This document shows positions 31,543 through 43,900 of a stretch of DNA of 64,000 nt, piece by piece (positions within the stretch are counted from its first letter, which is position 1; every line of letters begins with the position of its first letter). Position numbers and translations under genes: made by a program. Source of the DNA: Lepidodermella squamata. Lineage: Eukaryota > Gastrotricha. The stretch lies in NCBI GenBank assembly GCA_047495785.1, contig JBLDXI010000019.1:2356001-2420000 (forward strand), given 5' to 3'. A model generated the notes under the pieces. It was not told where the DNA came from, searched no databases, and was given only the letters and a program-made list of their open reading frames with translations.

Positions 31543-34023
31543 ATGCATTTTCTGTCCAGTCTATTTTTAATAGCATGCATTTCGACAGTTACCGCCTTCA
31601 AAGTCCGTGAATCGACATCTGCCGCTGACAAGGTTGCTTTCGTCTACTATTACGCTAATGACAAGTTCGTAGTTAAAACCGGACCGGTAAACCCTAATAG
31701 CCTCTTAGCCGCAACAGGCCGATTCCGCGAGGATACTAACATCACAGGATGGGCTTACCTGGACGTAACAGCCAAGAAGAAATTGTCACAGACGTTCAAC
31801 GATACAATCCGAGCCTATGCTGCGGGGCTTGCTGAGGGGTTTCTTACCTCTCGCATGATCAATCTTCACTACATAAATCGAGTTCAAGGGTATTGCGAAC
31901 AGGACCCGGCTTACTGTAAGAGATTGAAGGACTTCCTTAACCAAAATGTTAACTGGATGGCTAGGTATGCGACGACCATTTGTTGTTGAATGAAAGGGGT
32001 TACAATTTGAGTTTTCTAGCATGGTCACGGCAAATCGCAACTCCTCTTCATTTTGGCACCACGTTGGCCTATTCATGGAGCAACTTTCTGGCATCGCAGA
32101 TGGGGTCAGTGGGACTTACCTAGGCCCTCGTCTCAACTTACAAGGACAAGGATTGGCCGATCTTTACTTCTCGAATCTTCACGGAGATATCGATGATTTG
32201 GAGCATGTCCTCAACAAATCCATCTTAACTAAAAATGGCGCATCTGGCTGCTCAGTTTTAACTAAAATCACACCGAATGGTGACTTGGCAATAGGCCACG
32301 CAACTTGGATAAACTACAAAAGCATGTTGCGGTTGATTAAAAACTTTCAACTCGACTTTTACGCAACTGCAGCGGTGCAAACTGGGCAGAATTACGTTGC
32401 GAAAGTTAAGGTGACCTCCTACCCAGGTTATTTGACGTCCCTCGATGACTTTTACATCAATTCGAATCAACTTGCGATTTTTGACTCGACCCTAACGAAT
32501 TACAACAACACCATTTGGAAGGTTGTGACGCCGACTACGACTGTTCCGTACTCCATAAGAAGTGCTGTAGCATCTCGGCTTGCGACAAATGCTAACGATT
32601 GGCATGACATTTTCAAAATGTTCAACAGTGGCACTGGTAATTCTGAATGGTTTGTAGTTGATTACAAGGCATGGGCTGCTAAACAGGATACGGGAGTTTT
32701 GGTGGTTGGAGACCAAATGCCGGGCAATTACTTTGTCGCTGATGCTACACAACGCTTGAAGGCTAATTCTTACGTTGCGTCGTATAACATTCCGTCGATT
32801 CCGGCGGCTTACGATTGGTCGAATAATACTGGCATGGAGAAGGTTTTTGGCGACTATTTCTCGTACAATAAAACCGCGAGAGCACTGATTTTCGCACGGG
32901 ATCACTCAAAGGTATGGATTATTTCTTATTAATGTAGACTATATACTGTTCAGCTTTCATCCTTCATACAAAATATGTTTTGAGACACAAATTTAGAAAT
33001 AAATCTAAAATGGAGGAAATTATAGTATTCATAAGTTGCGAGAATTTCCCAATTTTATAAACAAATTTTTAGAAATTAAGCTAGGGGAATATTCCATCCT
33101 TTATCCTTTATCCACGATTTTACCGAAGAAATTGAAAATTTACCAGGGAAAACCCTGAAAACCCCGATGGTAACTGTTTCGGTAATTTTCGGTTTTTACC
33201 TGGTTAGACCACATTTTTTCATTTCTTCGGATTTTTCTTCGGATTTTTTTTCATTTATTCTCATTCACAAGAGACATACTTGATTACTTTTTTTTAGGGC
33301 ATTTTAGATTTTGCTAAGATTTTCTTGCCATGAGATATGACTTCCCCTCTCATTTAGGAGTTTCTGATTCCTTTGCCGTATATTTCCTTTGTTTGCGTTA
33401 CCTATGGGACACACTGTATAAGGAGCACAACATGTTGGTAATTTCCAGTTCCTATTTTAGATGATAGTTTTCCCAATTTTGAATCATCATTCAAAAAAAT
33501 CATCAGACTATTTAAGGAATATTTTTTTTAATTTTTTTAATTCTCCGTAATTGTCATTCGAAGTTCTATTTTTTCTATTTTATTTCAACAATTTTCTTCA
33601 ACTGTCAATTGAACCACTAAATAATCTATTGTCGGTGATTTTTCGTGCTAGGTTGTCGATGTGGGCACCTTGCTCAAAGTCATGCGATATAACGACTTCA
33701 AAAACGACCCGCTCTCACGCTGTCCCACCTGCAACCCGCCTTACTCTGCCGCTCTAACCGTCGCATCCCGCTACGACCTGAACCAACCCAACGGCTCGTA
33801 CCCGATCGATTTCCTCGGCGGATGGGACTCGATGGGCGCCACTGACGCCAAGGTGCTCAATGCAACGCTGATCGCTGGCATGAAATTTGTCTCGGTATCG
33901 AGCCCAACTTTCGACCAACAGCCGCCTTTCCAGTGGAGTAAGGCTAACATGCCGATCGATAAATTTCCCCACTATGGCCAGCCTGATTTATTCAATTTCG
34001 AGCCAGTAATTTATGACATTTAA
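31543..34023 (+). CDS. PLBD: Phospholipase B-like protein (PLBD family)
   Basis: Secreted or lysosomal N-terminal-nucleophile hydrolase family thought to act as an amidase or lipase on lipids, activated by self-cleavage. Three exons, 31543-31964, 32020-32911 and 33652-34023, give 561 residues, the usual length of the family. The signal peptide is MHFLSSLFLIACISTVTA. Exon 2 carries FWHHVGLFMEQLSGIADG, then NGASGCSVLTKI, where Cys218 aligns with the conserved autocleavage nucleophile. GHATWINYKSMLRLIKNF, the PLBD signature, follows. The C-terminal exon has DFKNDPLSRCPTCNPP, ALTVASRYDLN and FLGGWDSMGATDAKV, all typical. The second intron (740 bases) contains a dispersed repeat. A pseudogene of the 5' end lies at 23767. 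An AATAAA follows the stop at about 34057. Confidence 0.94.
33090..33215 (-). repeat. Dispersed repeat (ACCGGGTAAA family) in a PLBD intron
   Basis: The reverse complement aligns with 6178-6300: both contain CCGATAATT/CCGAAAATTACCGAAA, TTACCATCGGG and a GGTAAATTTTC-like end. A short related segment with repeated ACCGGGTAAA occurs at 36905-36935. Confidence 0.7.
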
Positions 34024-35680
34024 TTATACCTTGTGCGAGTTCGTGCTGCAATCAATAAAAATGCGATGAATTTTACTGCCGAGTGGTAATCGAATTTTCA
34101 CCAATAAAAATAATGATAGCAAAATTTATCACCCATCTCTATGTTGCGAGTAAAAAGCATTCAAATATAATTACGGGGCGGAGAAATCACGCGGCTGAAA
34201 GTGCTGGGTGTAGCGAAACAAAATATTTTGATTTGTAAAGCGGAAATTTTACAGCAACAAAGGCGAACCGCGGCGGTATTTTCGCCACATTCAAGTGCTT
34301 TCCCAACAACTCTACAAGGCCTATTGCGAAAATAAGAGCGCATATTGATATCAAGTTGAAATAACATTGGCTTGTATCAACTTGAATTGTAATAATGATT
34401 TTAATTATTAATCATCTCACTAGCTTTACATACTCATAGACAATTTTTCCATCTCATTCCTAACACAGCTCAAGTGCAACAACTTTCAACCACTTTTATA
34501 TACCTATACCATAATTTTAGGGCAGATTTATAATTCGCAATTATTCTGAATAGCCGACGGGTGAAACAAATTTTATACCGATTTTATACCCAAATTTCCG
34601 AAATTTGGGCTTGCACATGCAATACTGAATTCTGAAATTTCGAAAAATGTTATATGTAGGTCTTGAGTCTTGAGAAACAAATTTTATCGGAAACGGAACC
34701 AAATTTTAAATAATTATTCTCCAAAAAACGTCTTTCCTGAATCTTTCAGTTTGATGATCGATTCGAAAAATCCCGCTAAAATCCTCTACAAGGCCTTGTA
34801 ATTGGGATCTAAAAAAGTACAGAATATCGTTTAGGGGATCCTAATTTTACTGTTGCGGAAAATAAATTTAGGTGAGCCAGAGGTCACTTTTCGAATAATT
34901 CTCCGAATTTTATAGTGAAAAATGCTCTTATACAGAACTGCATTGATGATCTATTTCGAATTATTCCGTTCAATCAATATGACATCTTTGAAAGTTTCGA
35001 AAATATGATTTAATCCCATTGAAAATTCCGAAATTTAACTCAGCCAACAGGCAAATTTGGTTCCGCTAAAAGTAAGACCCAACAAATTACAGCTGCGTGA
35101 CAACTTATAATGTAGTCGTCGCTTTTTTCACCTTACGCTTTTACAAAAAAATCTGGAAAAATTCATCGCCTTTTCTTTGTTTCGACCGCGAACGATTTAT
35201 TTTGTTTTTATCCCAAAGCTGATAGGTCAACAACAAATTTGTGGTTTCTGAATATAAATTAACAACAGTTTTCGTAAGCAGAAGATCCAAAACCTTAAAA
35301 TCACCTTTCCGTATCCCTTCGCACAGGTTGCCTTTTTCCGAAATTTTTATATGAATATGAATCCAAAGTTGGAATGAAGAATGTTCACTCTTGAGTGGAA
35401 GCTTTACGCCAATATCTATTATAAGATATAGTTCCTTATATTTTCAAGATCAGCAGTCAAATGAAAACGTTGCACTCCTTTGTTTTCTTAAACCCCCATT
35501 CGGTTTATGTTTATTGAAAAATGGCAATTTATTCATATTGTTCAATTTTTTACTGTTTACCAAGGCGATATATTTTGTGGTTGAAAACCCCTCTTCAAAC
35601 AAACGATGCATTGTTTTTCATTATCATCATTCTGAAATAGTGACACTTAATTATTTACCGAAGCAGTATAATTATACGGC
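34024..35680. other. Intergenic region upstream of the ERG channel gene
   Basis: AT-rich, with the PLBD 3' UTR at its left end and the promoter for the most 5' ERG first exon at its right end. No other gene was seen. Confidence 0.5.
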
Positions 35681-37918
35681 ATGTCACTGCTGCGCAAGTT
35701 ATCATTCCGCCGGCCTGATAAGCCGGCGACCGGCGATGAAGACGGCGGCGGCGGCGGGCGGGCGCACGAGAAGCTGGCGCGCGGCGGCAGTTCCGGCTCC
35801 GGCTACGGCGTCATTCGCTATCACGACGCCGGCGAGGACGATGCGCTGTTTCTGTTCGGCAGCAATCGAAGTGCGACTTCGGCGGTGACGGCCACGTACC
35901 CGTATCCGCCGCCGCCGCGCAATCTAGCCGTGCCCGGGTCGTCGTCACCGGCTAACGCGGGCGGATTGTCGACTGTTGACGAGGCCGAGTCGACGCCGCG
36001 GCTTGGCAGCCACTCGAATTTAAGCTCTTCCTCGGTCGCCGCCATGCGCGCCGCCACGGCCGGCAGTGATAATGAGGCGTCGCCGGCGCCGCTCGCCAGC
36101 CGCCGCCCGCAGACCCTTCACATTCATAATCGGGTCTACCGGGAGCTGTCGCCCACAAAATCCGTCCCATATGTCTCTACAAACGGTACGCTATACAGTT
36201 TTTTACCGATAAATTTGAAAAAAAAACATTCTTCCAGACTATACTTACCCTGCTTGAATGTAACAAAAAATCGACATAGTTGCCGTACTTATAGCTCTTT
36301 AAATCCTGGTTTTTTAGGTGATGACCCCGAAGGATGATGTATGGATATAATTCTCTTTATCGATTTTTCATTTCAGCTATTTAACGCGTAAAAACTTCTG
36401 TCTGTCAAGCTATACATTTTTTAGACTTTGCCCTCGCTAAAACGTACACCTAATGCCATTACTTGTTCTCATATAACTATTAAGGTAATTTTTATTCTCA
36501 GTGGATGCTCGCACACATTTGTGCGGAAATTTATTAGGCTATTTATACCTTTTATTACACATCGAGAAGATGTCCTCATTTTTCCCCATTGACAGGTCGT
36601 CGCCATTTTCTATCTTTGATACTGAAATATTTTTCTCATAAATTTTGGCAATAAGTATTTTGTAAATTTAATATTGTTATAATATTTTCAGCTTTCAATT
36701 TTTGCGCGATTTTTCCTTTGCCAAGTACCACCACGCGTCGCAGAAATCAGCCGAAGAGAAGCACAAATTTAATATTTTGAAGCGCAGATTTTTTGCAACA
36801 AACTGTATTGTTGTTAGGCATTAGTGAAGTAGGTAAAATTCAGGCACCCGAATAGAAGTTTTCGGAATCAGGATGCGGCGTTCATTCAGAACTCAGAGAC
36901 ATCGTGACCGGGTAAACCGGGTAAAAACCGGGCGGAAGAGGTAAAAATAAAAATTGTTCATTTCGGTTTACATATTCGAATTTAGCGTAAGAAGGCTATG
37001 TCTTCCAGTTACTGTGAACTTTCAAGTTTTAGAGAAATAAGTAGTTTGTTGCAATTTGACCCTACTGCGAATTGGTTTATTTGTATTGCGCTGTGGTTTT
37101 AAGCGAATAATATTTTAAGCTTTCCTAACAAATTTAGTAATTTTTGTAACCACAACTATAGCTCTCTTTAATAATTTTGATAATTTTGATAATTTAGTAT
37201 TTATATTGAGCCCTTGAAAATGTTTCGCGGCGTGATCGCCTAATTTGCCGTTTTTGCAAATTTTGCGCGCGAAAATCAATTTTATAGACAATGATGAGCC
37301 TGATTTTGATATCCCCCTATGCGGCCTGCTTGGCGGCTCATGTTACGATTTATTGCTAACAATTTTCCATTAAAATCCCGTGGGACCAATAACGCTATCA
37401 GGATCATTTTAGCGAAGATCTATAACAGATTTGGTAATCAATCAATCAAGTACTCGACATTATAGCTGCTTGGTGCATCAATCTCTGGATAGTCATCTCA
37501 TATCACCCTTTTATTAGCAGACCAACAGGCGTAAGAAATACAATATAAGCGACCTCATGCAATAATTTTGCGGTTTAATAACAAACGATTCGCGGCATCT
37601 GCTTTGCCTCTTCAAACATTTTCAGAATCTTCCGTGGCTTAATAATCGCCATTTAACGAAATATATTCAACTGAAATATTTTTTATGCTAAATTTTCTTT
37701 CTTTAGCTGCGCCTAATAATTCTGGTTCGGACCCGAATTTGAGCGCCTCGACTTCGACTCAGCCTACTCCGAAATTAGTTCGAATCCCGACGCAACGACA
37801 ACAATACATGGGCAAACGACGCTCTTCGGCTCTGACGTCGCTCGTTGCCGGGCACGTGCAGGCCCAGGCGAAAGCTGGCCGAAGCGTACAAGGACAAGGA
37901 GGCGACTTATTCAAACAG
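35681..37918 (+). other. ERG alternative N-terminus A (two exons)
   Basis: Exon 35681-36185 starts [15 protein letters not shown], a short basic amphipathic N-terminus, then a Gly/Ser/Ala-rich stretch. It splices in phase 1 to 37707-37918, ending GQGGDLFKQ in phase 0. Both exons are GC-rich and appear disordered, with several basic Ser sites such as [10 protein letters not shown] suitable for phosphorylation. The 1.5-kb intron between them, and the next up to 39372, show nothing else. Confidence 0.7.
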
Positions 37919-40900
37919 GTAATTTCATTAAAATTTGAAAATCCGGAATTGATTAAATCCCTCCTTATTTGATTCTGGAGTATATTTGCGAGTGTCCTCC
38001 GTTCGTAGATAAAAATGTTGTATTGATGAAATTAGTAATAATATGGCGATGGAAATATTTTTTGCATTGCGATATAATGAAATTCGCGGAAAAATTCTAT
38101 TGATGTGGGATCTAATTGCTCCTCTAAATTATAGCCTATTCCCCGAACTGGCGTAATTGGATAAGATCGCCGAAAATTAGCCTATTGTCCACTTAATTTG
38201 AGCAATTGCCCGAAGCTTTTACCTCTTTATCAGTGGTCATTTTGCTATCAATATTGAAATTTTACAAAATCATAAAACGTCCATCTGCAATTTTTTGCAA
38301 ATTTTAATCCGGTAAAAGCTATTAATTGAGCTCGAAATCGGATAATGGCGGCAATGTACGTGACCATTCGCCGGGCCGTGCGAGAAAGGGTATGGATTTC
38401 ATAATATATAAATGTTACACTCTGCTACTGTACAAAATTTCCCAAGTTTCTCGCTGATTATTCATCGTTTTATCTCACTTGTTTACCAATATTTTGGGGT
38501 CAAATTCTCCCGGGGTAAAAACATTTCCCCGTGCCATAAAATTAATTGATTTGATGCCTATTTTATTGGAACAAGCCTTTTCCGGTTAGAATTCGTCAGC
38601 ATTTTCTTATATTTTTTAGCTAACGACCTAGATTTCTCTGCCGCATTATTTGAGGTGTATTTTATTGTTCGCGCACAAGAGCCCATTATTGCTGCAATAT
38701 TATAAAATCGCTCGAAGACACAATGATTATTGCTTTCTTGACGCAAAAGTTGTGTTTGTATTACGGCGGCGACAATATTTTATTGCAAGCAAAGAAATGG
38801 CAATAATTAACAAAGCTTTTCCTTTTTTGCTTTCTACACGCAGCGGTCAAGCAGTTATTGTGGCTGTGTGCTGCACCTGCACACGTGTAAAAACCGATTG
38901 ATTTTTCTTATGGGACGCTTTAGCATGTGTAGCTATAAATTGTTATTGCTTCTATGTACATATTGTGTGGACGCATTGTAGCCGGCCTCCCGTTGACATT
39001 AGTTTTATAGGGCCCCGGTGGTGGGAAAACACAGCAATTTGATTTCTACGCACAAATATGTTGATTTCCTTTGTATATAATAAATCACTAAATAAAAACC
39101 TCGCTTAGTAAGAAAAAATTTATTAAAAAATTTCCATATTTATCGATCAAGCAAATCGCGGAAAATTGACAGGTAATTAATCGTAATAAATATCAGAGTA
39201 ATTTTTTGAAAATTCCTCCTTAAAGTACTTAAAAATCAATTTTTAACGCTCGGCTAACCGCAATTTCGATCGCGAAAACTTCCGCAGTTGCGAATTTATT
39301 GAAGCATGGCAGATATGACGCGCGACATTTGCCTTATAATCGCGTTTTATTTCGAAACTTTTGCGTTCAAAAATGGCGGGCCAATATCGGCCCATGTCGC
39401 TTCGTGCGACCGCCACAGTTAACCCTGTGATAAGCGTGGATGAAATCAGCTGCGAGCCACCAGGCAAAACCCTACGACCTCTGGGTGCGACGACGTCGAA
39501 CCCGAGTTCGAACTCGGATGGCACACCGTACCGCGGCGGCATGTTGTACGTCGCGCCGTCTAGCTCGGGGAAATCCATAAAAATCTCGCGAACTTACTCG
39601 ACTCTTGGCTCGAATGAATCACTTCGGCAGAAGTCGATCGATCAGGCTAAACTCGATACATCAGCCCCTCAACGACCTCGGATGCTGAGCTCGACGAGCA
39701 GCACTAAGCTGACCACCCCAAGGCCGAGGAGTTTGATACTATCGAACTCGAATGTCACAATACCTGGGTCGATTTCACCCGGCTCGAGTGAGGTCATGAT
39801 AGCCTCGGTTCAAGAGCTGGCTAACAAGGCTACATCGACCTCATCGTCATCGACAACACCGTCGATCGCGAAGGAAATCTCGGGTTATTCATTCGGTCCC
39901 AGGGCGAGCATCGCCATAAACAGGCTTTTCGCACCGCCATCGCGTCCGCCCCAATTTAAGCGATCTTTAAGCATTAATGTACTTTAAAAATAATTATTTA
40001 AATTATTTGCAAGTTTCTTTTTTTAAATAACAAATAATCATAGAAATTAGAGATCTAAGTTAATACTTTTACCGATTACAATTTTCTTGTTTTGTTTCAG
40101 GTTGACAACCAGGGCGAATTCATGCTGAAAATCGTTCAAGCTCTAGCTGGGGTTCCGGCCAATCAGGTACGCGCCAAATTCTGAAAATTTCCTTATTTAT
40201 CCTGGCTTTGATCCTTCGAATTCGGAGAGCTAAAACCCGCATGTTATTTTTCATCTTGAAATTCCCTTGATTACCCTGCATCCCTTTTTTGTGCATGTAA
40301 AGCCTGTAGCGCCGCCTAGAAAATCGAGGTCTTTGCCTGTTAGCCTTAAATGGCTAGCTCTAACGGTATTTCGATACAAGTATTTTATGTCGAGACCCCT
40401 GAAATTCACTAAAAATTGCTTTGCACCCACCATCCCATTTTTGTGTTCTATCCTTCACTTGATCTAAATTTTATTGTGTGACTGATGTAATACCCTCAGC
40501 AGCAGACACCCTAGACACCCATGTTATCGATAGCGGGCGCTACCGCTACTTCATCACCGGCTTTCAGCCAACTCGCACACAAAAATCGGCATATAAAACG
40601 TTCACCGCCCCCGACACGAGTAAAACGAGTCAGTAGATGAAATTTCGGTTTACATTTCTGTTGTTGAGCATTCTTCGATATTCTCTGCTTTTAACGTAAA
40701 ACTATTTATATTTTCATGTAACTCGCATTTTTAATTTTTGGTGGAGGAGTTTGTGGGAAAATGGTGGCGACTGACCCCTCCGTTTTAATGAATCAGCCTA
40801 CACATTTGCATCACTCGTCGAATATCGGTCAAAGCGGCGCAAAATACCAATTTAATGTGGGTTAAGGTGGCTCTGTGCCGATCGAAAATTGGCGTTCATT

Positions 40901-43900
40901 CGCATGTTAATACAATGCTAAGCGCGAAATGGCGCTAAAAACGGACAGCCGTTGAGATGGCTATCATCATCGTCATCATCAGCTATGATGACTGGCCATC
41001 TCGGAGTTATTATTGTTATATTGTATATTATACTAAAGCAAGCAGGCGTTATTTATTATAATAATTGAAAACGGGCGGCATCAGTGTCGCGCGCCATCGT
41101 CAAAGTCAACTTATTATTATTATTGTTATTTTTGTTTTCCGCCTCATTTTATCCGCTCTTAGCTCGCGTTACAAAAGCGCGTGCGCGCCGCCCTATCGAT
41201 ATTATTGGCGCCGAAATGTGCGCGCAAAATGTGGAACCGATACTTCCGCTCCGTCACACTATTTTTACGCACACCAGTCAAGTAAAATGGGGGCGTTAGT
41301 TTGAATGTTGACGTATTTTAAGGCATATATCAAACTAACGAGCAATCCAAGGCGAGTCGAGAGATGTATGTCTCTAAGCACGTGTAAAAATTCCATTTTT
41401 CACTTGATTTCGTAGTTTTGGGTGCGCGCGGTCTCTATTGTTGCCGCTTATAATAACACGGGGCTGAAAATATAAAACACGCTAGTTGAGGGCGGCTTAT
41501 ATTCCTTCCCGTTGCCTCTCTGGACAAAAGCGGCGGCTAGTATTTATTTTGCTAGACTACAAAACCGATATAGAAATTCCTTCTCGCCACGCTTAGTTAA
41601 CCTTGCTAATACATCATGGCTGGCCATAACTTGCCCGTCGCCAGTTTATCATCACCAGCGAGGCGCGTCGACGAACAGCGCTTGATCGGGGCGCAGAATG
41701 TCAATTTTAAAGCCGGGGTTGACGACTCGGAATCCGCCTCGTTTTCGCCGATAAAAAGCTCGCTAACTGACGTTTTAGAGGACGAAGACCGGTTTTCGAA
41801 CTCACCACCGCCACCCGTTGTACCGAAGCCGTTGCCTCGCTTCAGTTTACCCGCCCGGGCACCACCCCCACCGAAGCCCGGCGGTTCGGCGACTGCGTTA
41901 TTAGCCGCCAGTTTAGCGCCTGGCCGCAACCCTAGTAACCTCATCAGCTCACAGCCCCAGCAGCAGCAACAGCGGACTAATTTCATACAAGTCAGTGTGA
42001 AAACAGATCCGCGCAAGGGCACGCAGAAGTTGGAGACGGTGGTTATGAACAGAGGTGTCTCGCTAGATTCACAAGAAACGGAGGTAAATGCGTTAACTTC
42101 TTCACACAAAGTTGCCGCTAATTTTCCCACAAATTCTACACCTTCTTGCTCTCAAATTCTCAACCGTGAAAATTCTGAAGGCACCGTGGATTCTTTTCAG
42201 TTTCTTCGACGCATGAATTTTTGATATTTGCAGCATAATTTGCTCTTTAAAAAAAATATCTTGTATTCAAGGAATTTTAAGGTAGATTTTGGCTCAAGTC
42301 ACCTATGAAGTTTATCATTTTTGGGGTGAAAAATTGAAAATTTCACAGGAAAAACAAATCATTGGTGCATTCATTGTTTTTTTACGGTCTATTTTCGGCT
42401 CCTATGATATCCAGTATAGTGTAAATCCCGCGAGGGTTCAGAGCTCCTCAGACTTCTAAATCTCGCATTATTATTCGATTTTATGGACTGGTAGGCGTAA
42501 TGCGTATCCCGTCTGAAGCCCGAAGCCGGCTTCTTAATGCGTATATTCAAAATTAGAACTAAAAAATGAAAAATTCCGAATACAAATTAAAAATAATTAT
42601 TTATGGGAAATTTCCAAAAAATTCGAAAACTTGATTAAATTTGTTTCGGTTATATATCTCTGCGGGGCTTAATATATACCGTAACGTAATAACCGTAACC
42701 GTAACGCGCAGTAATTAGGAAAAATTGCATGTTTTTTGAGGATTAAAAATTAAAAATTAGTCCCAACAATTTACAAAATAATGAGAATATTTCGTACTAA
42801 GACTTTACCTAAGGTTTATCCCGATACATCTGCAAATTTTGGAGATTTTTGGTAATTATTTAGGCGATTTAACTCATTCTTGCATAAAGCTGGACACTTA
42901 GAGGGTAATTTTATGCGAAGAACCGTACCGTTCGGCGAAGTGTCCCAAGTTAGCCCGCGCTGACGTATGGTTTAAGTTCAAATGAACTTTTATTTTGGCA
43001 TATAGTTGACGGTGTCCATTTTAGTCAATAGTTTTATCGTTTATTCTCAATTAAATATCGCAGTTATTTTCTCGGTTTTCTGCCTCATTGCGAATGCTCA
43101 ACTTTCGATTATGTATAATTTTCCAAGGCTATTTGTCGCACTGTTATTTGTAGTCTTTTTGTCCAATCCCCTAATTTATTTCACGGCTTTTTGTAAATAT
43201 ATTAATTTTTATGCGATATTTCCCAAATTTAAACTGAACTTTGAAAATGAAATTTTAAATTTCAGGGCAATAACGAATCTGAATCTGACGCGCGGAAGAA
43301 GGCGGCAGGCAGTCATGGCGGCCTGCCGCGCTTCATCATCCTGCACTACTCGCCGTTCAAGGCCGTGTGGGACTGGGTCGTGCTGCTGCTCGTCGTCTAC
43401 ACTGCCGTTTTCACGCCGTTCATGGCCGCTTTTCTCGTCACCGAGGAAGAGTCGCGCATGCGCCTCAACCAGGACGCAGTTTCGCGGCTTGAAAACGCAA
43501 AGCCTCAAACAACCGACCCGCTGGTACTCATCGATTTGCTGGTCGATGTTGTTTTCATCGCTGATATTATCATAAACTTTCGAACAACCTATGCTCACGA
43601 GGGCGATGTCATTACTGATCCGATGAAGATAGCTAACAATTATTTGGTAAGTTACGATTTAACTGGAAAAAATTGATCACTTTTGCCCTAATTTGAATTC
43701 TTAACCTTTCCATCCTCAACTTTATATACGATAAGTTTGTAAGTACAGATGAGATTTATACTTTCATATATAATCGTTTTTTGGTTTGTCAGCATCACGT
43801 CGATTGAAAGGAGAGAGGAGCGCGAAATGGAAAAAATATTAAATTTCAAAATAATTTCAAGATAAAAAATTAATCTGATATAAAATTTGAATTTTCAATA

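Larger units (their letters stand above)
27425..31700. repeat. Segmental duplication, right unit
   Basis: Partner of 19331-23960. It contains an intact GABA-B-like gene and the start of an intact phospholipase B-like gene. Exact coordinates of the right border are unclear because the left copy's phospholipase decays gradually. Confidence 0.9.

Noticed and set aside
40950-41005. Imperfect palindrome GAGATGGC...GCCATCTC with ATC/GAT repeats
   Set aside because: The arms are short and the inside is simple-sequence ATC/GAT. It is not distinguishable from chance in repeat-rich intron.
43006-43265. Hydrophobic open frame before the first ERG transmembrane exon
   Set aside because: It lies in an AT-rich intron, lacks channel motifs, and is followed by a clear TTTCAG acceptor with a different frame use.
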